DNA of 5,275 nt from the NCBI GenBank assembly GCA_022600335.1, contig JAHZKN010000174.1, forward strand, positions 1-5,275. Reading direction: 5' to 3'. Every line of letters starts with the position of its first letter. Positions within the stretch are counted from its first letter, which is position 1. The translations under genes were made by a program, and so were the position numbers. Below are positions 1 through 5,269 of the stretch, piece by piece. The notes under the pieces were generated by a model. That model was not told the DNA's origin and did no database searches. It saw only the letters and a list, made by a program, of their open reading frames with translations. Source of the stretch: Alphaproteobacteria bacterium (lineage in GTDB: Bacteria > Pseudomonadota > Alphaproteobacteria > Rhizobiales > Hyphomicrobiaceae).

Positions 1-238
1 CATAGAATAACTCAGTCGACGGTTTCGCCGCGACCGGGTGTCCAATACAGGCAAGCCAAGCAGAGCGATCCGAGAGCACACCATCACAACGCGCGCTTGC
101 GGGTCCCGTATCCTTGGCCAACGTCACCGGCCCCGCGGATGTAGGTGCTGCGATCTGACTCACGCCAACTCCGATAAGGGATGTGAATGCTAAGACCTGG
201 CTGCCTTTCGGAAACACAGTATATTTTGAGTTCGTCAT
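1..238 (-). CDS. Partial exported protein of unknown function (5' end only)
   Basis: A reading frame starts with ATG at 238 and stays open for 79 codons to the left edge, so only the N-terminus is visible. An in-frame TGA ten codons upstream rules out a longer start. The protein begins MTNSKYTVFPKGSQ, continues with a hydrophobic stretch (about residues 15-31, VLAFTSLIGVGVSQIAA) and then a small-residue region, APTSAG. This is the form of a Sec signal peptide with cleavage near residues 34-36. The exported part has a Cys pair, C51 and C64, that could form a disulfide. I do not recognise the family. Shine-Dalgarno support is weak: GGAG lies 12 bases before the ATG, with a purine-rich GAAAGAAAA nearer. 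The gene is divergent from the SNase-like gene at 597. The plus-strand frame here is also open for 48 codons but lacks a start and is probably a shadow. Confidence 0.55.
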   Translation of the reverse strand, partial: MTNSKYTVFPKGSQVLAFTSLIGVGVSQIAAPTSAGPVTLAKDTGPASARCDGVLSDRSAWLACIGHPVAAKPSTELFY

Positions 239-338
239 TTTTCTTTCGCGCTCCGGAGTTGTTGTTCAGCGGTCACCTGGCCAAGGCGCCTGACAGTGCC
301 GCGCGCCAGAAACAAGAACGTAGGCTCTTTATCACATT

Positions 339-403
339 TTGCGACGTCTGCGACCCGTGACATCCGGGCCCGCAACGCCGCACACTGAAGTTGGACGTCG
401 CAA
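339..403. repeat. 10-bp perfect inverted repeat with GACGTC cores, possible operator
   Basis: TTGCGACGTC (339-348) is the exact reverse complement of GACGTCGCAA (394-403), with 45 bases between them. Each arm contains the palindrome GACGTC. The left arm also begins a direct repeat, TGCGAC-GTC-TGCGAC (340-354). The right arm overlaps the -35 element of the possible plus-strand promoter. Two sites about five helical turns apart in a divergent promoter region could bind a regulator that loops DNA, or could form a stem in RNA. No regulator family can be named from this. Confidence 0.4.
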
Positions 404-420
404 TCGCGTGGTTCTATGGT
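391..420 (+). promoter_or_regulatory. Possible promoter for the SNase-like gene
   Basis: TTGGAC (391-396) and TATGGT (415-420) are separated by 18 bases. The -10 matches four of six sigma-70 consensus positions and the -35 three of six, so support is weak. A start near 427 would give a leader of about 170 bases that includes the hairpin and T6 at 460-482. Confidence 0.22.
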
Positions 421-459
421 ACGCACACACTCTACGATGGGCCAAGTGTTTGAGAGGAC

Positions 460-482
460 GGCCAAGGCGTGGCCACTTTTTT
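460..482 (+). terminator. Possible intrinsic terminator or attenuator in the SNase-like gene leader
   Basis: GGCCA (460-464), a five-base loop and TGGCC (470-474) form a short GC-rich stem, followed after AC by six T residues (477-482). This is a plus-strand terminator shape, though a 5-bp stem is short. It lies 115 bases before the SNase-like start with no plus-strand gene upstream, so it would either end a small transcript or attenuate the leader. A second GGCCA at 440-444 could compete for the same right arm. Confidence 0.33.
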
Positions 483-584
483 ACGCCAAATTCGTGCGCG
501 GCGGCACCGTGTAGAGGGTTGCAAAAGGCAGGGGCTGGCGCATGAACCTGGATCACCAACCGGGTGCGTCTCGGTGGCACGACG

Positions 585-595
585 AAGGGGAGGGG
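585..595 (+). promoter_or_regulatory. Strong purine-rich RBS fixing the start at 597
   Basis: AAGGGGAGGGG ends one base before ATG 597, and its AAGGGG part sits at normal Shine-Dalgarno distance. A GTG at 564 would extend the frame by 11 residues but has no good ribosome-binding site, so ATG 597 is preferred. The loop of the predicted small RNA at 2138-2220 could pair with this site. Confidence 0.65.
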
Positions 596-596
596 T

Positions 597-2078
597 ATGG
601 TCTTCTGGCGCAAGAAGAACGACGGCTTTGAATGGCAGAAGTACGTCCGCACCACCGTTTTGGTGCGTAGGAAAGAGCGGCGTCAAAAGTTGGAAGAGGC
701 GGGCGCTGCCGCCGTCTTTGGCGTGCGCCAAGCTCAGTGGAAGACGCTTGCCCACATGCGGACAGCTGCCCTAGCGGTGGGCCGCGGCCTTGTGGCATGT
801 GCCCGCGCACTCAGGTCAGGCGCCATCAAGGGTTGGACACTCGGATGGCCACGCGTCCTCTCTGCCTTGGCTGCGACAGGTCATGGATTACAAGCATTCG
901 CCAGTGCCGTGTGGCGCGGCATTGGCGCCGGCATGTTTTCTACTGGGCAAGCTTTGATGGCAGCCGCAACAGCCATGCGTATTGGCTTTGCACGTCATAT
1001 CAGCCCACGCATTGCGTTGGCTGTTAGCTGGCTTGGCGCGTATTTGCGACCTCTATTCGTCCGGCTTGGCGAACCTGAACTTGCCATGCCCCTGGGTCTT
1101 GTTGCGGGGATTTCAGGTGTGGCAACAGCCGCACATCTCGTTCTCCATGGTCTCAGTGGTGAGACGCTGCTGATCGGTAGCTTTGCCCTCGCTCTCTTCA
1201 CACTTTGGATTGCCGCGCTGAACACCAGAGACCCGGCAACTGAAGGGGGCTCGTTCCCCTTACGCAGCCGTATTGCGGAGTGGTGGTCACAACGTTCTTT
1301 TCAGATGTCGCGCCTCCTGTCGCCGACAGCAATTGCTGTTCCCACTGTGATCGCGGTTGCTGGCTTTGGTGCCTGGCAGTTCTATGATCGCACTGGCGGT
1401 GCGCCTGAGCTGCCGCAATTGCCAAGCTTGTCCCTCCCCAACATCGAAGTATCAGCCATCAATCCGTTTAAGGCTGAGACACTGACTGGGCGCGCAACAG
1501 TGCTTGATGGCGGGCATTTGCGGATTGCCCGACAAACCATCAGACTTGATGACATTGAAGCGCTGCTGCCGGCACAAACATGCGAGACATCGCGGGCTCG
1601 TACGTGGCGCTGCGGCCGGTCTGCAACAGCAAAACTGAAACGCCTTGTACGACGTCGGCGCATCACCTGCACCATAGCCGGCGAAGGCACGGAAGGAATT
1701 AAGCGCGCCACATGCTCAGTTGCAGAGCGCGATCTAGGTGCGGAATTGGTGCGCCTTGGCTATGCGTTTGCAGCACCCGGACTGCTTACGAACTACAAGA
1801 GTGAAGAGGCAGAGGCGCGCGCAAATAAGCGAGGAATCTGGCAAGGCACGGCCCTAAGACCCGCAGAGTACCGAGCAGCCCGCTGGCAGCAAGCCACCAA
1901 AAAGGCGCCGGGCGGTTGCCCGATTAAAGGCCGCGTACATCGCCGCAAACGGCTTTATGCATTGCCCTGGGACCGGGGCTATGATCGCGTTCGGGTACGC
2001 GAGCGCCGTGGCGGACAATGGTTCTGCAGTGAACAAGAGGCGCGCCAAGCAGGGTTTGTTCACCCGAGTCAAACTTAA
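597..2078 (+). CDS. Membrane-anchored SNase-like (thermonuclease family) protein with degenerate active site
   Basis: The protein has 493 residues. Residues 1-55 are basic (FWRKK, RRKERR). About 57-150 is Ala/Gly-rich, helical and repetitive. Three membrane spans lie near 161-185, 189-208 and 242-262. The Arg-rich loop 209-241 suggests N-in topology, placing the C-terminal half in the periplasm. After a Pro-rich linker, residues 298-430 match the SNase (TNase) fold: DGGHLRI at 304, TIRL at 314, WRCG at 337, DLGAELVRLGYAFA from 379, and GIW at 413. C329, C339, C358 and C373 may form disulfides. The last 55 residues (CPIKG at 441, WFCSE at 475) resemble the small module often following SNase domains in alphaproteobacteria. 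By eye against S. aureus nuclease, Arg35 and Arg87 are kept (R316, R370), but Asp21 is Gly306, Asp40 is Glu321 and Glu43 is Leu324. Nuclease activity is therefore doubtful. A structural or binding role is inference. Confidence 0.87.
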   Translation: MVFWRKKNDGFEWQKYVRTTVLVRRKERRQKLEEAGAAAVFGVRQAQWKTLAHMRTAALAVGRGLVACARALRSGAIKGWTLGWPRVLSALAATGHGLQAFASAVWRGIGAGMFSTGQALMAAATAMRIGFARHISPRIALAVSWLGAYLRPLFVRLGEPELAMPLGLVAGISGVATAAHLVLHGLSGETLLIGSFALALFTLWIAALNTRDPATEGGSFPLRSRIAEWWSQRSFQMSRLLSPTAIAVPTVIAVAGFGAWQFYDRTGGAPELPQLPSLSLPNIEVSAINPFKAETLTGRATVLDGGHLRIARQTIRLDDIEALLPAQTCETSRARTWRCGRSATAKLKRLVRRRRITCTIAGEGTEGIKRATCSVAERDLGAELVRLGYAFAAPGLLTNYKSEEAEARANKRGIWQGTALRPAEYRAARWQQATKKAPGGCPIKGRVHRRKRLYALPWDRGYDRVRVRERRGGQWFCSEQEARQAGFVHPSQT

Positions 2079-2137
2079 GCATTCTAGTCGCGACTACAAA
2101 TTGGTGTGCGCACCGTTTGACTCACGTCACCAGACAC

Positions 2138-2167
2138 AAAAAACCCGCGGCCGTGGAAGGCCGCGGG
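2138..2167 (-). terminator. Strong Rho-independent terminator, minus strand
   Basis: A perfect 9-bp GC stem (2144-2152 with 2159-2167) and 6-base loop are followed on the minus strand by six T residues (2138-2143). The plus-strand side has no T run (GAGTTGGAG follows), so it terminates leftward transcription: the predicted small RNA and any read-through from the PL14-like gene. It is not an intrinsic terminator for the SNase-like gene ending 65 bases away, though it may protect that mRNA's 3' end. Confidence 0.85.
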
Positions 2168-2220
2168 GAGTTGGAGACCGGTGCGCCAAGGGGGGGGATG
2201 GTGGGACGGCGCAACAGGTC
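2138..2220 (-). ncRNA. Predicted small RNA with C-rich loop and intrinsic terminator
   Basis: Read on the minus strand, this ~83-base unit starts about nine bases after a -10-like element. Its first hairpin has an outer stem GACC/GGTC (2217-2220 with 2176-2179) and an inner stem TGCGCC/GGCGCA (2208-2213 with 2182-2187). The inner stem encloses a 20-base loop (2188-2207) containing eight consecutive C residues. A second hairpin of 9 bp, CCCGCGGCC/GGCCGCGGG, is followed by six U residues. A C-rich loop plus terminator hairpin recalls alphaproteobacterial small RNAs with anti-Shine-Dalgarno loops (the CcsR/cuckoo type with CCUCC motifs), but the C8 sequence differs and I cannot assign a family. 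The 5' end is inferred. It could instead be the 3' end of a long PL14-like transcript. Confidence 0.5.
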
Positions 2221-2228
2221 AGAAGCCT

Positions 2229-2257
2229 ATTGAACCGCAAAAAAGTTGAAGTCTCAA
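2229..2257 (-). promoter_or_regulatory. Predicted promoter of the small RNA
   Basis: On the minus strand TTGAGA (2257-2252) matches five of six -35 positions. After exactly 17 bases, TTCAAT (2234-2229) matches four of six -10 positions. Transcription would start near 2220-2223, just before the first hairpin of the predicted small RNA. This good spacing is the main reason to think the RNA is made independently rather than as the tail of the PL14-like mRNA. Confidence 0.45.
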
Positions 2258-2540
2258 GACACAAATCCAACGACTTGCGGGCAGTGTAAATCGTCACTTT
2301 GTACGGCGCATGCAATTCAAAACAAATCTTCTACACCACAACAGTGCCGCTAGATTGCATCAAATTTGAATCTTTTTCAGTGTGGCGTTGCAACAGTACG
2401 TTTGTCTCCCGGTGCGCCAGCGCGGAAAGCCCGACGCATCACCAGATGTGACAGCAATAGCATATGCGATTTCAAAAAAAGCACATTGGAGACGGAAGTC
2501 GTCACAGTGCCCTGCATGCTTTGAGTAAAGATAAATGGCG

Positions 2541-2562
2541 GTTCGAGGTGTTCACCTCAAAC
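2541..2562 (-). terminator. Hairpin directly after the PL14-like gene, weak terminator candidate
   Basis: GAGGTG-TT-CACCTC (2545-2558) is a perfect inverted repeat, extended by three more pairs beyond one mismatch. It begins one base after the PL14-like stop codon. On the minus strand the following sequence, CGCCATTTATCTTT, has only a broken T run, so intrinsic termination would be weak. It may be a 3'-end stabilising hairpin, with the strong terminator at 2138-2167 as backup. Confidence 0.38.
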
Positions 2563-2563
2563 A

Positions 2564-3445
2564 CTACTTCCATGAAATTTCCATCGGCGTCACGCGGACT
2601 TCACTATCCACTTTCGACCGCACGCGCGCGCTGCCAAATGGCGTGCCCCGCGAGACATGATACAAAACGATCCCAATCTGACTCTTTTCATCCTTGCGGA
2701 CAGTGACATGGCTTTCGTCAATGGCGAGTTCACCATCGAACCAAAGGCGCACGCGGCCGTTCTGATTGGGTCCGTTGAGCAGAATTTCCTGCTCAATCTT
2801 GTGCCAGCGGCCGGCCGACAGAGACTGCTTGGACCTCAAAAGCAATTGATTATTACCGTGATTGCTTGTTGGATCGTAGGCTAGAAAATTGACCGTACCA
2901 GTATCCGACCAGGTTGGATGCGCCCGCAAAGTCCGAACAAGGGGCCGGTCTTCGTCATCTTCGTCTTCGGAACCAGCTAAAGTCTGTGTGGTTGCGACAC
3001 CCGGAAGTATACCGCCAGCACTGAAGTCAAAATCCTCCGGCATCCAAACGCTGTAGGCAAAACACACCGAATTGGTGGTTGCGAGCTTCGACGGACGCCA
3101 GGGGAAACCGACACCGCCAAATTTCGCAGTGCTTGAGGTCAAGTCACCTGCCGGCAATGCAATCTTGAAAACTGCTGACGACGGTGCATCATTCACCCGC
3201 TCAACACTCAACTTTTCAAGCACGCCCCAATCTTGCGATTGCGAGCGCGCCTGCAGCTCAACCGCCGACATCACCTCACCATCGTCCGACGCGATGTTCA
3301 GCGAAACAGACGTTGGATAGGTCGCCGAACAAGGCTTGATTTCCAGGGACGTTGTCAGATCATAGGCAATATAAACGCCGGTCACGAGGATCGCGGCGGT
3401 GCCGATCAAATTCGCCTTCACCGTCATGCTGAGGGGTTTGGTCAT
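2564..3445 (-). CDS. Membrane-anchored polysaccharide lyase 14-like protein
   Basis: The protein has 293 residues. Residues 11-28 (ANLIGTAAILVTGVYIAY) form one hydrophobic segment after a Lys-containing start, with no lipobox or clear cleavage site, so a signal anchor is likely. The rest has the beta-sandwich pattern of the PL14 family (alginate/glucuronan lyase-like): WMPEDFDFSAGGILPGV at 134, AHPTW at 175, AGRWHKIEQEILLN at 211, and RVRLWFDGEL at 231. These match family features seen as 'F.FVKGGKLPG', 'W..IEQ...LN' and 'WVDGK'. Only two cysteines occur (C39, C128), both outside the membrane, and they could pair. An acidic run, EDEDDED (160-166), sits in a loop. Lyase activity and substrate cannot be judged; it may only bind or trim envelope polysaccharide. 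The start has only AAAGG at 12 bases; an ATG at residue 7 is the alternative. It lies downstream of the lactate dehydrogenase gene with a 233-bp gap, so it is probably transcribed separately. Confidence 0.75.
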   Translation of the reverse strand: MTKPLSMTVKANLIGTAAILVTGVYIAYDLTTSLEIKPCSATYPTSVSLNIASDDGEVMSAVELQARSQSQDWGVLEKLSVERVNDAPSSAVFKIALPAGDLTSSTAKFGGVGFPWRPSKLATTNSVCFAYSVWMPEDFDFSAGGILPGVATTQTLAGSEDEDDEDRPLVRTLRAHPTWSDTGTVNFLAYDPTSNHGNNQLLLRSKQSLSAGRWHKIEQEILLNGPNQNGRVRLWFDGELAIDESHVTVRKDEKSQIGIVLYHVSRGTPFGSARVRSKVDSEVRVTPMEISWK

Positions 3446-3573
3446 ACGTTAAAACTGCCTTTGAATGTCGTTGCTTGTCGCCACAAGCCCATGCCAACGG
3501 AGTTCGGCAATTCCGCGAAATGGCCCCGCACCCCAATCCACCCTCTGTGAATAGCGTAAAGAGCTAAAGGATC

Positions 3574-3586
3574 TGCAAATTTTGCA
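3574..3586. promoter_or_regulatory. TGCAAA-T-TTTGCA inverted repeat, possible operator
   Basis: A perfect 6-1-6 inverted repeat lies in the 233-bp gap between the lactate dehydrogenase stop and the PL14-like start, about 130 bases upstream of the latter. It fits the loose T-N11-A pattern of LysR-type regulator boxes, but that pattern is common by chance. No T run follows, so it is not a terminator. No convincing -35/-10 pair was found beside it. Confidence 0.28.
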
Positions 3587-3678
3587 CTGCGAGCGCGTTA
3601 ACACTTCGTTGGCGAGCCACTCATTTTGATGCGGAAAAGAGACTTTGCGATCGTGTAGCCGACAGAGCGGCGGATACC

Positions 3679-5088
3679 TTAAAAGCGGATCACTTTGCCG
3701 GGGTTCAGAATATACAACGGATCGAGCGCGTGTTTGATTTTGCCCATCACGGCGATGCCGGCACCAGCTTCTCGTTCGAGAAATGCGATTTTACCTTGCC
3801 CAATCCCATGTTCGCCAGAACAGGTTCCACCAAGGTCAAGTGCGGTCTCGACAAGGCAGGTTAGAAGTGCATCGACAGCTGCGCGCTGGTCAGCGTCAGA
3901 TATTTCGAAAACGGGCAAGACATGAAAATTTCCATCACCAACATGCCCAACAATGGGCGCGGTCAATCCAAGCCGATCAATGTCCCGTTGTGCCTGCTCG
4001 ATGCACTTTGAGAGCTGCGACAGCGGTACGCACACGTCCGTCGCCAGCACAGTCTTGTCAGGCCACGCTGTTTTCAACGCATCAAAGGCTGCATGACGAG
4101 CCTGCCACAAGGTATTTTGCCTCGCAGGCTCAGACGCCTCAGACGTTTCCTGCAAACCGTGTTTTTCAGCCGCGATCAAAAAACGGTTCTTTTGTGCGTC
4201 TGCCTCAGCGGATGTGCCGTGAAACTCAACAAACAGCGTTGGCACCTCAACAACAGACGTGCCGGAATGAAGATTAACGGCGCCCACCATTTTCGCATCC
4301 AGAAGTTCAATTCGCGCCGGGCGAACACCGCTCTGGAGTACATCAATCACAGCTTCACACGCATCATGAACCGTTGGAAATCCGCACACCAAAACCACTG
4401 ACGCTGGCGGCACAGGATGAAGGCGCACGGTTAGAGCCGTGATCAATCCAAGCGTGCCTTCTGAACCGACGAGGAGATGGGTGAGATCATAGCCGGCTGA
4501 CGATTTGCGCGCCGCAGTCGCCGTTTCAACAACGCTCGAATCCGCCATCACTGCCTGCAGAGACATGACATTGTCGCGCATCGTTCCGTAGCGCACTGTG
4601 TTGGTTCCAGACGCACGCGTCGCAGCCATACCACCAAGGGTGGCCGTGCCGGCTCCTGGATCAACGCTGAAGAAAACGTCACAGTCCTGCAAGGCCGCAT
4701 TGAATTCTGCCAACGTGACGCCGGCCTCCACCCGCGCCGTCAAATCGCGGCTGTTGATCTCGACAATGCGGTTCATGCGAGAGAAATCAATCGACAGCCC
4801 GCCAAGAGGTGCGTTGACGTGCCCCTCGAGCGACGTGCCGCCGCCAAACGCAATCAAAGGTACTTTGAATTTTTCGGCCATGCGCACAATCTGCACCACG
4901 TCATCTGTGCATTGAGGCTGAACCACAGCGTCTGGCGGCTCAGCGGCAATCCAGGTGCGTGTGTTGGCGTGCGTGGCACACACGGCGGGATCGGTCTCAA
5001 CGCGGTCCGGAAAAATTTTATGCAGTGCGCGCAAAGCATCTGCAACAGCGTTATGTGATACACGATGGTCCGGTGGCTGTTGAGACAC
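3679..5088 (-). CDS. FAD-dependent D-lactate dehydrogenase (cytochrome) / GlcD-type oxidase
   Basis: The 469-residue product fits the FAD-binding oxidase type 4 family. It should oxidise D-lactate or a related 2-hydroxy acid, passing electrons to cytochrome c or quinone at the membrane. The N-terminal PCMH FAD domain (about 45-230) carries GGGTSLEGH (82-90), DPGAGTATLGG (143-153), NTVRYGTMRDNV (163-174) and VGSEGTLG (207-214). The C-terminal FAD-oxidase domain carries TDVCVP (350-355), GHVGDGNFH (381-389), CSGEHGIGQGK (423-433) and LDPLYILNPGKV (455-466). H382, H389 and E426 correspond to family metal-binding positions. The whole chain resembles LDHD/Dld D-lactate dehydrogenases more than D-2-hydroxyglutarate enzymes, but the substrate is inferred. 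It is complete, with no signal peptide or Fe-S motif. GTG 5088 was chosen for its RBS; ATG 5118 would add ten residues (MISYPAEGAN). No lactate permease or GlcE/GlcF partner is visible. Confidence 0.92.
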   Translation of the reverse strand: MSQQPPDHRVSHNAVADALRALHKIFPDRVETDPAVCATHANTRTWIAAEPPDAVVQPQCTDDVVQIVRMAEKFKVPLIAFGGGTSLEGHVNAPLGGLSIDFSRMNRIVEINSRDLTARVEAGVTLAEFNAALQDCDVFFSVDPGAGTATLGGMAATRASGTNTVRYGTMRDNVMSLQAVMADSSVVETATAARKSSAGYDLTHLLVGSEGTLGLITALTVRLHPVPPASVVLVCGFPTVHDACEAVIDVLQSGVRPARIELLDAKMVGAVNLHSGTSVVEVPTLFVEFHGTSAEADAQKNRFLIAAEKHGLQETSEASEPARQNTLWQARHAAFDALKTAWPDKTVLATDVCVPLSQLSKCIEQAQRDIDRLGLTAPIVGHVGDGNFHVLPVFEISDADQRAAVDALLTCLVETALDLGGTCSGEHGIGQGKIAFLEREAGAGIAVMGKIKHALDPLYILNPGKVIRF

Positions 5089-5093
5089 GTTTG

Positions 5094-5100
5094 CCCCCTC
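5094..5100 (-). promoter_or_regulatory. RBS deciding the GTG start of the D-lactate dehydrogenase
   Basis: On the minus strand GAGGGGG lies five to eight bases before GTG 5088, a normal Shine-Dalgarno distance. The upstream ATG at 5118 has AAAGG only one base before it, which is too close to work. The GTG start is therefore preferred despite being the rarer codon. Confidence 0.55.
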
Positions 5101-5170
5101 GGCGGGATATGAAATCATACCTTTGGCACAGGTGAGAGAAGACCATGGCTAAGACTTTTGCCACTGTGCC

Positions 5171-5230
5171 TGGCGCTTTAGCTTACGCCAAGTGACAAAA
5201 ATTGTCGCAAATGGCGATTAGATTTTCGCC
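5171..5230. promoter_or_regulatory. Cluster of three short inverted repeats upstream of the lactate dehydrogenase gene
   Basis: Three perfect 5-bp-arm repeats follow one another: TGGCG/CGCCA (5171-5190, 10-base spacer), GACAA/TTGTC (5194-5206, 3-base spacer) and GGCGA/TCGCC (5213-5230, 8-base spacer). They lie 80-145 bases upstream of the leftward gene and before a likely rightward gene, where operators are expected. GACAA-AAA-TTGTC is the most operator-like. No clear -35/-10 pair could be fixed on either strand. Confidence 0.33.
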
Positions 5231-5264
5231 GCAGTTCTCCGTGACAACTGAGGATAGGATTGTT

Positions 5265-5269
5265 AGGAG
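5265..5269 (+). promoter_or_regulatory. Possible RBS of a rightward gene starting beyond the window
   Basis: AGGAG is followed by TTGGCA and then the window ends, so a start codon at or just after 5276 would have ideal spacing. Such a gene would be divergent from the lactate dehydrogenase gene. The gene itself is not visible. Confidence 0.3.

Larger units (their letters stand above)
239..596. other. Divergent intergenic region (358 bp)
   Basis: This stretch lies between the leftward exported-protein gene and the rightward SNase-like gene and probably carries the promoters of both. I see no convincing long gene. Visible elements are a widely spaced 10-bp inverted repeat (339-403), a possible plus-strand promoter (391-420), a GC hairpin followed by T6 (460-482), and the strong ribosome-binding site of the SNase-like gene. 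The 10-mer GGCCAAGGCG occurs twice (279-288 and 460-469). A 29-codon frame (542-631) overlaps the downstream start. Short frames on both strands have arbitrary composition and look like noise. Confidence 0.6.
2079..2563. other. Intergenic region between convergent genes (485 bp)
   Basis: No protein gene is credible here; the short frames crossing it are shadows or random. The left half holds the predicted minus-strand small RNA with its promoter and terminator (2138-2257). The right end holds a hairpin just after the PL14-like stop codon (2541-2562). In between, about 2260-2540 is AT-richer than its surroundings. It shows only small palindromes (TCAAATTTGA at 2360-2369, GTTGCAAC near 2386) and a second copy of CCGGTGCGCCA (2409-2419; first copy 2178-2188, inside the small RNA). 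Confidence 0.6.

Noticed and set aside
235..465. Minus-strand 76-codon frame whose stop overlaps the ATG at 238 (ATGA)
   Set aside because: No recognisable domain, no clear RBS, and composition like random intergenic translation. The ATGA overlap alone is weak evidence.
332..810. Several 68-107 codon frames on both strands around the SNase-like start
   Set aside because: They overlap each other and the real gene, are Arg/Pro/Cys-rich in the way of out-of-frame GC-rich DNA, and show no domains.
2190..2197. G8 tract as a phase-variation switch
   Set aside because: It lies in the loop of the predicted small RNA and not in a coding region or promoter spacer, so no on/off switching mechanism is apparent.
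2353..2372. GATTGCATCAAATTTGAATC as an operator
   Set aside because: Only the inner TCAAATTTGA is symmetric. It is a short AT-rich palindrome that can occur by chance and is not near a start codon.
2464..2706. Plus-strand 80-codon frame entering the PL14-like gene from its 3' end
   Set aside because: Mostly antisense to the PL14-like coding region, with no domain and no good RBS.
3658..3671. GCCG/CGGC hairpin just after the lactate dehydrogenase stop codon
   Set aside because: Only 4 bp and followed on the minus strand by TACACG with no T run, so it is not called a terminator.
3783..4277. 164-codon plus-strand frame opposite the lactate dehydrogenase gene
   Set aside because: Gln/Arg/His-rich antisense shadow of a well-conserved gene.
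5145..5195. 16-codon frame MAKTFATVPGALAYAK on the plus strand
   Set aside because: Too short, weak RBS (GAGAGAAG) and overlapping an inverted repeat. It could be a leader peptide but nothing else supports it.
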